The translations under genes were made by a program, and so were the position numbers. Positions 25,151 to 32,629 of a stretch of DNA of 64,000 nt are shown in pieces. Where the stretch lies: the NCBI GenBank assembly GCA_024400395.1, contig JAKSMW010000009.1, positions 1-64,000 on the forward strand, read 5' to 3'. Position 1 is the first letter of the stretch. Each line of letters starts with the position of its first letter. This DNA comes from Bacteroidales bacterium (lineage in GTDB: Bacteria; Bacteroidota; Bacteroidia; Bacteroidales; F082). A model generated the notes under the pieces. It searched no databases. It worked only from the letters and a program-made list of their open reading frames with translations, and had not been told where the DNA came from.

Positions 25151-25678
25151 TTAAAACTCGATTTCCTTCTCCGGCGCGCCGAACGATGTTATCCATGCCC
25201 TGCTGTCGGTCATGAAATAGACGATGGTGTTGTCATCGTTTTCGTCGTACATCGCACGGAGCTGCGGGTAGCTGTCGAGCATCGATTTCTTCGCCTCGAC
25301 GCGCTCGTCAGGAACGAGTGTCGTCTCGACGCGGATCCATGAGTTGCCGTTGAAGGCGCAAATCTCGGCGTGCGGATTCAATGCGAGCTGCTGTGCGGTG
25401 CGTTTCTTCTTCCCGGTCTGGATGTAAAGTTTCCCTTCGAAAATGTTCACTGTGCCAAACGGTCTCACACGCGGACGGTCGCCGTCAACGGTGGCGAGGT
25501 AATACGTCTCGCAATCTTTTAAAAACTGATAGACCTCTTCCATGTTTTCTGTGTTATTTGTTTGATATTCAGATGCAATTGTTTCTTTTTGAGCGTTTTG
25601 TTCATTCTCTTCTCCGCAGCATGACTCAAAACCTAATGCCGTCGCCGCAATAATCAATAATGTAAAAACTCTTTTCAT
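25151..25678 (-). CDS. Pyridoxamine-5'-phosphate-oxidase-like lipoprotein
   Basis: The body of this 175-residue protein (from about residue 46) is a split-barrel flavin-binding domain: YYLATVDGDRPRVRPFG, LYIQTGKKKRTAQQL, HAEICAFNG, IRVETTLVPDE. Unusually it carries an N-terminal lipoprotein signal (MKRVFTLLIIAATALG, Cys at 20-21) and a Gln/Asn/Thr-rich spacer. Members of this family are normally cytoplasmic and start at the position of the internal Met at residue 46. The ATG at 25678 gives the exported form. It may bind FMN, F420 or haem-like cofactors; the substrate is unknown. The trmH gene lies 68 bases upstream on the same strand. Confidence 0.75.
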   Translation of the reverse strand: MKRVFTLLIIAATALGFESCCGEENEQNAQKETIASEYQTNNTENMEEVYQFLKDCETYYLATVDGDRPRVRPFGTVNIFEGKLYIQTGKKKRTAQQLALNPHAEICAFNGNSWIRVETTLVPDERVEAKKSMLDSYPQLRAMYDENDDNTIVYFMTDSRAWITSFGAPEKEIEF

Positions 25679-25746
25679 GACTGTAATTATTAATGTTATT
25701 AAATGTGCTAAAGTTGTTACTTTGCGTCCTTTCAACTTTTTAACTT

Positions 25747-26442
25747 TCAACTTTTAACTCTAAATTCAGGGTTCAATTCATAAAACTTCTCCTCGAAAGT
25801 CCTCACTCTGTTCAGTGATTTGCGTGTCCAGTCGAGGCGAAGCTCTTGTTTCTCCTCTTCGGAAAGCTGCCAGCGGATGTCGCTTTTGTGAAGGCGCTGT
25901 GTCAGCGTGTACATCAGCAATGCGGCCGACACGCTGATGTTGAAGCTCTCCGTGAAGCCGTGCATCGGGATCTGTACGTACATGTCGGCGTGTCCGAGCG
26001 CGTAGTCGGTGAGGCCTGTCTTTTCGGTGCCGAAGACCACGGCAATCGGTTGGTCGAGCGGCAGCGTGTCGGGCGTGTAGTCGTTCTGATGCGGACATGT
26101 CGCCACGATTTTGTAACCTTTGTTGTGCAGCAAATCAAACGCTTCCGGCGTGTTGAACTCGTTGACGTTGTATTTGTGCAGGTCAAGCCACTTCGTGCTT
26201 CCGACCACAATCTCTGGGTTTATGTCGTAAACCCATTGGTTTTCAATGATATGAATGTCTTGGATGCCGGTCAGGTCACAGCTTCTCAACACTGCGCTCG
26301 CATTGTGCGACTGGTAAATGTCCTCCAAAACGATGGAAATATGGCGGGTCCTGTATTCCAAAACCTGCTCGAATCTCTTTTTCCTTCCTTCCGTAACAAA
26401 CCCGGAAAGGAAATCGTATATTTTTTGATCTTTCTCTGTCAT
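25747..26442 (-). CDS. trmH: tRNA (guanosine-18-2'-O)-methyltransferase TrmH
   Basis: This 231-residue SPOUT methyltransferase has the family order RTRHISIVLEDIYQSHNASAVLRSCD (in part ISIVLEDIYQSHNASAV), AVVFGTEKTGLT, and the knot motif IPMHGFTESFNISVSAA. The C-terminal extension (LRLDWTRKSLNR) is typical of TrmH proper as against rRNA SpoU enzymes. It methylates the 2'-OH of G18 in the tRNA D-loop, in the cytoplasm. It stands upstream of the PNPOx-like lipoprotein gene. Confidence 0.92.
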   Translation of the reverse strand: MTEKDQKIYDFLSGFVTEGRKKRFEQVLEYRTRHISIVLEDIYQSHNASAVLRSCDLTGIQDIHIIENQWVYDINPEIVVGSTKWLDLHKYNVNEFNTPEAFDLLHNKGYKIVATCPHQNDYTPDTLPLDQPIAVVFGTEKTGLTDYALGHADMYVQIPMHGFTESFNISVSAALLMYTLTQRLHKSDIRWQLSEEEKQELRLDWTRKSLNRVRTFEEKFYELNPEFRVKS

Positions 26443-26662
26443 AAATCATGAATTTCACGGTAATTTTTTCATGTTTTCAATAGCGTTAACATTGTCAAAA
26501 TCAGAAATATCGTATCATTTTGTTTTGTCTGAAATCCTTAAAATAATGTTGTGTTTGTTTTGTATCATATTGAATACGTTGTGTTTGTGTAAAAGATACA
26601 AGTTCCGGAAATCATTGGAATCTGAACTTTTAAAATTTTTAGCAAATATATTAAATTTTTTG

Positions 26663-26692
26663 TTTGGCAAATAAAGAAAAATCGTAAATTTG
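26663..26692 (+). promoter_or_regulatory. Promoter of the TPR membrane protein gene
   Basis: TTTG at 26663-26666 and TAAATTTG at 26685-26692 with correct spacing. The rest of the 270-base gap from 26443 is AT-rich with no recognisable feature. Confidence 0.6.
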
Positions 26693-26716
26693 CAGCTCGA
26701 AAAATATCATACTGAA

Positions 26717-27412
26717 ATGGCAAAAGAAAATTTAAAGAAAGAAGAGGAACGCCTCGAATCCATTGAGACAACATTGGACAGTGCAGAATTGTTTATTGAG
26801 AAAAACCGTAAGACCATCGTGATAGTTATCGCTGCTCTCGTGATAGTGGTTCTTGCAGTTTTTGGTTACAAGAAATTCATCCAGGAGCCACGTGAGGAGA
26901 AGGCTCAGGCCGCGGTTTTCCGTGCGGAAGCTATGTTTGAGAAAGATGATTTCGCTACGGCTCTTAATGGCAATGGCAATGATGTCGTCGGTTTCCTTGA
27001 TATCATCAGCGACTACAGTGGTACAAAGACAGCGAATCTCGCAAAATATTATGCTGGCATCTGCTTCCTCAACACAGGTGATTTCAATAACGCTATCAAA
27101 TATCTCGGAGAATTCAAGGGCAAAGACAAGATGGTCAAGCCTCTTGCAATCGGTGCGATGGGTGATGCAAATCTCGAACTCGGAAACGTCGCTGAAGCCG
27201 CAAAATGCTACGAGAACGCTGCAAATGCATCAAAGAACTCATTCACAGCCCCGATGATGCTCGTGAAAGCAGCCTATACGTATGAGATGGCTGGAAATTA
27301 TGCGAAGGCTGTTGAAATGTACAAGGCCATCAAAGCCGACTATCCTAACAGCACAGAGGCTCGTGATATTGACAAATACATCACGGCTGCTGAGACAAAA
27401 CTTGGAAAGTAA
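26717..27412 (+). CDS. Membrane-anchored TPR protein (YfgM-like)
   Basis: This 231-residue protein has a charged cytoplasmic N-terminus (1-33), one membrane segment (TIVIVIAALVIVVLAVFGY) and a periplasmic tetratricopeptide region with repeats such as LAKYYAGICFLNTGDFNNAI and AAYTYEMAGNYAKAVEMY. The topology and length match the YfgM/TPR_21 group, which interacts with the Sec translocon and periplasmic chaperones in E. coli; the same role is only inferred. The ATG at 26717 is chosen because the frame before it overlaps the promoter box. It is followed by a terminator and fmt. Confidence 0.8.
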   Translation: MAKENLKKEEERLESIETTLDSAELFIEKNRKTIVIVIAALVIVVLAVFGYKKFIQEPREEKAQAAVFRAEAMFEKDDFATALNGNGNDVVGFLDIISDYSGTKTANLAKYYAGICFLNTGDFNNAIKYLGEFKGKDKMVKPLAIGAMGDANLELGNVAEAAKCYENAANASKNSFTAPMMLVKAAYTYEMAGNYAKAVEMYKAIKADYPNSTEARDIDKYITAAETKLGK

Positions 27413-27438
27413 TTAATTAGTTTTACATAAGAGAATAA

Positions 27439-27470
27439 AGCCTGATTCTGACAAGGAGTCGGGCTTTTTT
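27439..27470 (+). terminator. Terminator between the TPR gene and fmt
   Basis: AGCCTGATTC pairs with GAGTCGGGCT (two G-U pairs) and runs into six T. Confidence 0.8.
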
Positions 27471-27487
27471 GCAGGATAAAGTTTTAT

Positions 27488-28453
27488 ATGAAAATAGTGT
27501 ATTTCGGCACGCCTGAGATTGCGGCTTCACAGCTTGAGGCGATTATCTCGGCAGGATATGATGTCGCGGCGGTTGTCACGACACCCGACAGACCAGCAGG
27601 ACGCGGGAAACAAATGCATGCGTCGGAAGTGAAAGAATGTGCGTTGAGACACGGCTTGCCGGTGCTTCAACCTGAAAAATTGAAAGATGAGGCGTTTGTC
27701 GGACAGCTGCGCTCGTATAATGCCGATCTGTTTGTCGTCGTGGCTTTCAGGATGCTCCCGGAAGTCGTCTGGAACATGCCTCCGATGGGCACTTTCAACC
27801 TTCATGCATCGCTGCTGCCGCAATACCGTGGCGCAGCCCCGATAAATCATGCAATCATCAACGGGGAGACAGAAACCGGATTGACAACGTTCCTTCTTGA
27901 CAAGGAAATCGATACTGGCGCGATAATTTTGCAGGAAAAAGTGAAGATAACCGAAACGATGAATGCCGGCGAGCTTCATGACACATTGATGCATCTCGGA
28001 AACAGTGTTGTGGTTAAAACATTGAAAATGATTGAAAACGGAGAGATGAGAACGGAGACTCAGGACTCCGTCATCAAGCGCGAGGGCCTGGCGTTGAAAC
28101 CGGCTCCGAAGATTTTCAAGGACGACTGCTATATCAATTGGAATAAGTCGGGAAAAGAAATTTATAACTTCGTGCGCGGACTGTCACCGTATCCGGCAGC
28201 ACACGCAAAACTGCAAAATCCAGAAGGCGAAATTCTTGATTTGAAGATTTTTGAGACAAAAATTTCCGAGAAAAATGATAAAAATGACGTTGTTTTTGAT
28301 GTCAAAACGGACGGAAAGTCGTATTTGGGCGTCGTTGTGAGCGACGCAATTGTTAATTTTACAGTGCTTCAGCAACCTGGAAAGAAATCAATGAATATTG
28401 CGGATTTCTTAAGAGGTGCAAGGGTTTCCAACGATTGGGAACTTGTTAAATGA
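27488..28453 (+). CDS. fmt: Methionyl-tRNA formyltransferase
   Basis: This 321-residue enzyme formylates initiator Met-tRNA with 10-formyl-THF. Signatures are MKIVYFGTPEIAA, TTPDRPAGRG, NLHASLLPQYRGAAPINHAIINGE (core SLLPQYRGAAPI with the catalytic Asn/His region), and LLDKEIDTGAI. The C-terminal OB-like tRNA-binding domain follows from about residue 210. Length is typical. It is only 17 bases after a terminator, so its own promoter must lie within or just before that hairpin; none is obvious. Confidence 0.96.
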   Translation: MKIVYFGTPEIAASQLEAIISAGYDVAAVVTTPDRPAGRGKQMHASEVKECALRHGLPVLQPEKLKDEAFVGQLRSYNADLFVVVAFRMLPEVVWNMPPMGTFNLHASLLPQYRGAAPINHAIINGETETGLTTFLLDKEIDTGAIILQEKVKITETMNAGELHDTLMHLGNSVVVKTLKMIENGEMRTETQDSVIKREGLALKPAPKIFKDDCYINWNKSGKEIYNFVRGLSPYPAAHAKLQNPEGEILDLKIFETKISEKNDKNDVVFDVKTDGKSYLGVVVSDAIVNFTVLQQPGKKSMNIADFLRGARVSNDWELVK

Positions 28454-28524
28454 TAATGCTTTGCGTTTCTTTTTCGCATGATAAAAAAATATTTTATTTT
28501 TTTTAAATCTTATTAAAAAATGTT

Positions 28525-28532
28525 TAACTTTG
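28525..28532 (+). promoter_or_regulatory. -7 promoter element of the HU gene
   Basis: TAACTTTG 34 bases before the ATG at 28567, in a very AT-rich stretch. Confidence 0.65.
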
Positions 28533-28566
28533 CGGGGTAAATAGATAACCTCATAAAATTAATAAG

Positions 28567-28830
28567 ATGAATAAGATTGAATTAGTGAATGTGATGGCTG
28601 AAAAGACAGGTCTCACAAAAGTTGATGTCAAAAAGACCCTTGATGCATTTATCAGTACAGCGGCAGAAGCCATTAAGAATGGTGAACGTATCTCCCTGGT
28701 TGGTTTTGGAACAATGACACCAGCCACACGCCCAGCGCGTAAAGGTCGTAATCCTCAGACAGGCAAGGATATCATGATTGCAGAGAAAAAAGTCGTGAAA
28801 TTCAAACCAAGTGCAGAGCTTACCAAATAA
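28567..28830 (+). CDS. HU-family DNA-binding protein
   Basis: This 87-residue histone-like protein matches the HU/IHF family in length and pattern: VMAEKTGLTKVDVKKTLDAF, then ISLVGFGTM, ARKGRNPQTG in the DNA-binding arm, and VKFKPSAEL at the end. It bends and compacts DNA as a dimer. It is a single-gene unit with a strong -7 box and a terminator shared with recQ on the other strand. Confidence 0.95.
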   Translation: MNKIELVNVMAEKTGLTKVDVKKTLDAFISTAAEAIKNGERISLVGFGTMTPATRPARKGRNPQTGKDIMIAEKKVVKFKPSAELTK

Positions 28831-28854
28831 GACACCTCAATTTGGAAGACAGAC

Positions 28855-28877
28855 GGCCGCGTTAAGCGGCTTTTTTT
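28855..28877 (+). terminator. Terminator after the HU gene, abutting the recQ stop
   Basis: GCCGC (28856-28860) pairs with GCGGC (28866-28870), followed by seven T. The T run overlaps the recQ stop codon region. Confidence 0.75.
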
Positions 28878-30816
28878 ATTGTTCCCGGAACATTTTTGAT
28901 TGTCGGCTCGCCAAAGTGAGATTCCCATTCTCGTCTTGTTCGATGACTCCGTTGTCAATCATCCAACGTACGGTCTCAAGAACTTTTTCTTCAAGGTGGC
29001 CTTTCGCCAACGAAGGTGTCTCAAAAACAGGAATCACTCGTTTCCTTAATTCGTCGAGTATCGCATTGCTGATGCTTTCGTATTCGGCATCGTTGATTTT
29101 CATTTGGTTACGGATGTTGCATACATCGCATTTGCCGCATCTTGTCTTTATTTTTTCGCCGAAATAACGAAGAAGCTGAACGCTTCGGCACTCTTTGTCG
29201 TTGTTCACGAAATCGATGACAGCCTGAACGCGACGCGACGCGTCCTCCTTTCGGTTTTTGTAAACCTCATCTGACAGTGAAAAATGATTTGTGTCCTGTC
29301 GCTCTGTAACAAATTGAATTTGAGGCTTGTCGTTTCTCTGTATGTATGTCAGGAAGTTGTAACGTTCCAATTTCTTCAAGATGTCGCAGACCTTATCGAC
29401 GGTTATTCCGAGTTTCACGCTGAATTGCTCTTCACGTATTCTCACGAAGTCAGACAGGATTCCGGGGAAGTTGCGGAGCATGAATTTTATCGTCGGGTCG
29501 AATGCCGGATACTCCATCTGGAAGCGGTAAAGGTCTTCGCGGCTCGCCGTAATCATGAGCTGCGAAGGCGTGTTCATGGCTTCCGTCGTGGCGATGAGGC
29601 CTTCTCTTTCAATGAGTTTCAATGAGTTGAAGACTTCGAGAAGCGAGAAATTGTATCTGTTGGCGAAATCGGTCATGTCGAAGTCGTAACTTCTTCCAGC
29701 ACCGGCGCCGACAGGTATCTGAAGATGGTTGCAGAGTGCGTCGTAAATCGCCTTGATGCGTTTCAACTCTGGATATGAAGTTTGCAGATTGTCTTTAAGT
29801 TGTTGAATGTCAGTGTCGGCGACCAACAAAAACGCCTCCGATGGTTTCAGGTCTCGTCCTGCGCGTCCGGCTTCCTGGAAATACGCCTCGAGGCTGTCGG
29901 GGAGATCCATGTGTACGACGAGACGCACGTTGGGCTTGTCGATGCCCATGCCGAAAGCGTTGGTGGCGACGATGACTTTTATCTTTCCGTCCATCCATTG
30001 TTTCTGGCGTTCGTCGCGTGTCTTGGCATCAATGCCGGCGTGATAGAACGTCGCGCTTATCCCGACGGATTGCAGCCAGTCGGCGATGATCTTTGTGCGT
30101 TTGCGGCTGCGTACATAGACGATACCGCTCCCGCTTTCCATCCGCATGAAAAGACGGTACATCATGCCGTATTTGTCGGCGATTCGCATCACGTTGTACG
30201 TGACGTTTTTGCGTTCGTAGCTGGTCTGGAAAACGTTTTTCTCCTTGAAATTCAGACGATATTGGATGTCCTCTACGACTTTCGGTGTCGCTGTCGCTGT
30301 GAGGGCGAGGACGGGCGTTTTCGGAATATATTGCCGTACCTCGGCGATTTTCAGATACGGTGGCCGGAAATCGTAGCCCCATTGCGAGATGCAGTGCGAT
30401 TCGTCGATGGCGAGAAGACACACTCTCATTTTCTGAATCGCTTCGATGAAAGCATCTGTCATGAGACGTTCAGGCGAGACATACAGAAACTTCAGTCTGC
30501 CGAAAACAGCTTGATTATAAGCAAGTTCCACCTCACTCGGATGCATACCCGAAAATATAGCCGCAGCTGGAATGTTGATGTTTTTCAGATGTTGGACTTG
30601 GTCTTTCATGAGTGAGATGAGCGGCGTGACGACGATGCAGACGCCATCCATCGCCATCGCCGGCACCTGGAAACATATCGACTTCCCGCCACCCGTCGGG
30701 AGAAGCGCGAGCGTGTCGCGTCCCGAGATTGCACAGTCAACGATGTCTTCCTGCATAGGACGGAACGACGGGTAGCCCCAGTATTTCAAAAGTACAGAAC
30801 GCGTAAGTTCACTCAT
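28876..30816 (-). CDS. recQ: ATP-dependent DNA helicase RecQ
   Basis: This 646-residue superfamily 2 helicase for recombination and fork repair has Walker A LLPTGGGKSICFQVPA, the DEAH-type box AIDESHCISQWGYDFRP, motif III ALTATATP, and motif VI QEAGRAGRD. The zinc-binding RQC region has Cys residues in RCGKCDVCN at about residue 565. The C-terminal tail after the zinc cluster is short (about 75 residues, LDELRKRVIPVFETPSLAKG) and does not look like a full HRDC domain, so this is a RecQ with a shortened C-terminus. The start is supported by a TACCTTTG box 16 bases upstream. Confidence 0.95.
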   Translation of the reverse strand: MSELTRSVLLKYWGYPSFRPMQEDIVDCAISGRDTLALLPTGGGKSICFQVPAMAMDGVCIVVTPLISLMKDQVQHLKNINIPAAAIFSGMHPSEVELAYNQAVFGRLKFLYVSPERLMTDAFIEAIQKMRVCLLAIDESHCISQWGYDFRPPYLKIAEVRQYIPKTPVLALTATATPKVVEDIQYRLNFKEKNVFQTSYERKNVTYNVMRIADKYGMMYRLFMRMESGSGIVYVRSRKRTKIIADWLQSVGISATFYHAGIDAKTRDERQKQWMDGKIKVIVATNAFGMGIDKPNVRLVVHMDLPDSLEAYFQEAGRAGRDLKPSEAFLLVADTDIQQLKDNLQTSYPELKRIKAIYDALCNHLQIPVGAGAGRSYDFDMTDFANRYNFSLLEVFNSLKLIEREGLIATTEAMNTPSQLMITASREDLYRFQMEYPAFDPTIKFMLRNFPGILSDFVRIREEQFSVKLGITVDKVCDILKKLERYNFLTYIQRNDKPQIQFVTERQDTNHFSLSDEVYKNRKEDASRRVQAVIDFVNNDKECRSVQLLRYFGEKIKTRCGKCDVCNIRNQMKINDAEYESISNAILDELRKRVIPVFETPSLAKGHLEEKVLETVRWMIDNGVIEQDENGNLTLASRQSKMFREQ

Positions 30817-30831
30817 GACCTAAATTTTCCG

Positions 30832-30839
30832 CAAAGGTA
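30832..30839 (-). promoter_or_regulatory. -7 promoter element of recQ
   Basis: TACCTTTG on the minus strand, 16 bases before the recQ start codon. Confidence 0.6.
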
Positions 30840-30949
30840 ATATTATTTTCAAAAGCAAATGATTTTAATGTCAAATATTTGAATACAAAAATCATGTAAA
30901 ATTGTATAATGCAAAATCACATGATTTTCGTGGTGAAATATGTGGTGTC

Positions 30950-32233
30950 TCAATATTTCAAGCTGCCTATCGGAACGACAATCACACCGTCTTCACGTCG
31001 GTAGGCGTAATGTCCGGTTGCGACAAGCACCATCATGAACGATGGCGCGTACATTTTCTCGGAGTCGATTTTTTTTGACAGAGACAAAAGGTTTGCGGCT
31101 CCCTCCTCGATCAGCTTGCTTCCGCCGAGTTTTATCTCGATAAGTCCGTAGTGCCCGTTGCGCAAATGCAAGACGCTGTCGCATTCGAGTCCGTTGTTGT
31201 CCCTGTAATGGAAAATGCTTCCGTTAATAACTTCGGCATACACGCGTAAGTCTCTGACTGCCAATGCTTCAAAAAGCAGACCTAATGTATTGAGGTCTTT
31301 CATCAAGTCGCTTGGGCCGAGGCCGAGTGATGCTGTGGCGATGCTTGGATCGACGAAATATCTTGTTGGGGTGGTGCGTATCGCCGCCTTTGAACGTAGA
31401 TTCGGATTCCAAGCCTCCATGTCTTCTATCACAAAGATTTTCCGCAGCGCATTGAGATATGAGGCAATGGTGTCGCTGTCAAGTGTGTTTCCGTCGTTTA
31501 TGCTTAAGTCGGCGGCGATGGTGCCGTTGGTGGCCTGTGTCGCCTGGTGTCTCGCATAGCTTCGTAATATTCTCCTTGTGTTTGTCTCGCTTCTGTTTAC
31601 TGCGTCAACTTCAATTATTTCGCGTTTTGCAACCGCGTCAACGTAGTTGAAAGCCTGTTTCAGCGCGGCCTGTTCTGATTTCCCGATTGCTTTTGGCCAG
31701 CCGCCACGGCAGATGAGATAGCAGATGTCGCGGAGATTCAGCTCGATTCCTGCGGCCGGTTTCAAAGGGCCGTCGAACAATTCGAGCAGAGAGACACTCC
31801 CGTTTGACTCGCCGGATTCGTAGAGAGACATCGGACGCATCTTCACCCACCCGACACGCCCGGTTCCGGTGTGGCTCATCTTGCTTTGGTCAATCGGCTC
31901 CGCACTGCCTGTAAGTATAAACTGACCTTCGTCACCACGACGGTCAACGACAAAACGGCAGGCATCCCAAAACTGCGGTGCTTTCTGCCATTCGTCGATG
32001 AGTCGTGGCACCGCACCGTCAAGCAAGACATCAATGTCATTTTCGGCAAGACGCATATATTCATCCTGACGTTTTGGCTCGTCCATGAACAGCACACTAT
32101 TGGCTTTTTGCATGGCTGATGTGGTTTTCCCGCACCATTTTGCGCCTTCCACCAAGACGATTCCAGCCGCTTCAAGTTGTTGGTCAATTAGGATGTCTGC
32201 AACACGTTTTTTATACTCTTTTTCTGCTTCCAT
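30950..32233 (-). CDS. AAA ATPase with DUF4143 C-terminus (second copy)
   Basis: This 427-residue protein has Walker A GAKWCGKTT around residues 30-38, Walker B RLIDEWQ, and the sensor-like FILTGSAEP. The C-terminal DUF4143 part ends with a nuclease-like LIEIKLGG. It is only distantly related to the ATPase at 1870 (the Walker A surroundings differ), so the two are not a recent duplication. Upstream lie a TATTTTTG box at 32257 and, from 32305, a 23-bp tandem array. Function unknown; such proteins are often found singly in Bacteroidota genomes. It stands alone between recQ and typA. Confidence 0.85.
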   Translation of the reverse strand: MEAEKEYKKRVADILIDQQLEAAGIVLVEGAKWCGKTTSAMQKANSVLFMDEPKRQDEYMRLAENDIDVLLDGAVPRLIDEWQKAPQFWDACRFVVDRRGDEGQFILTGSAEPIDQSKMSHTGTGRVGWVKMRPMSLYESGESNGSVSLLELFDGPLKPAAGIELNLRDICYLICRGGWPKAIGKSEQAALKQAFNYVDAVAKREIIEVDAVNRSETNTRRILRSYARHQATQATNGTIAADLSINDGNTLDSDTIASYLNALRKIFVIEDMEAWNPNLRSKAAIRTTPTRYFVDPSIATASLGLGPSDLMKDLNTLGLLFEALAVRDLRVYAEVINGSIFHYRDNNGLECDSVLHLRNGHYGLIEIKLGGSKLIEEGAANLLSLSKKIDSEKMYAPSFMMVLVATGHYAYRREDGVIVVPIGSLKY

Positions 32234-32256
32234 ATTTTGTTATTTTATTTCCGCTG

Positions 32257-32264
32257 CAAAAATA
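32257..32264 (-). promoter_or_regulatory. -7 promoter element of the second DUF4143 ATPase gene
   Basis: TATTTTTG on the minus strand followed by GCAG, in the same TTTTTTTGTATnTTTGCAG context as the promoter of the first DUF4143 gene at 1841. Confidence 0.6.
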
Positions 32265-32304
32265 CAAAAAAATATTGAAATACAACATTTTATTTAAAAA
32301 TTTT

Positions 32305-32485
32305 CGGTAGTTTGAAGAAAATCCGTTCGGCAGTTTGAAGAAAATCCGTTCGGCAGTTTGAAGAAAATCCGTTCGGCAGTTTGGAGAAAATCCGTTCGGC
32401 AGTTTGGAGAAAATTCGTTCGGCAGTTTGAAGAAAATCCGTTCGGCAGTTTGAAGAAAATCCGTTCGGCAGTTTGGAGAAAATTT
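32305..32485. repeat. 23-bp tandem repeat array, 7 full copies plus one partial
   Basis: Units starting at 32305, 32328, 32351, 32374, 32397, 32420, 32443 and a partial unit at 32466 share CGGCAGTTTGRAGAAAATCC plus GTT; differences are single bases (A/G at one site, C/T at another). There are no spacers, so it is a minisatellite and not a CRISPR. It fills most of the 396-base divergent gap between the DUF4143 ATPase gene and typA. A 23-base unit cycles through three frames and keeps several frames open, which creates spurious ORFs. Confidence 0.95.
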
Positions 32486-32545
32486 TGCATTCAAAATACT
32501 TTAAAAAAATATGGGAATCCTATTCTTTCCTGTCGAATTTTTTCC

Positions 32546-32553
32546 TATTTTTG
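32546..32553 (+). promoter_or_regulatory. -7 promoter element of typA
   Basis: TATTTTTG 76 bases before the ATG at 32630; it rules out the longer in-frame extension that begins inside the tandem repeats. Confidence 0.6.
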
Positions 32554-32629
32554 CAGCCGATTTTCTGACAAAGTTTCTGTATGTCAGAAAATGATGATAA
32601 CTCGTTGTAAATCAACTAAAATTAAAGAA

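Noticed and set aside
29782..30615. 277-codon plus-strand ORF inside recQ
   Set aside because: Fully covered by conserved RecQ helicase motifs on the other strand; no start signals or homology.
32305..32485. Possible CRISPR array
   Set aside because: The units follow each other head to tail without spacers and no cas genes are near; it is a minisatellite.
32381..32629. In-frame N-terminal extension of TypA and other ORFs through the 23-bp repeats
   Set aside because: The repeat keeps several frames open by periodicity; the typA promoter at 32546 lies downstream of the extension, and the conserved GTPase start is at 32630.
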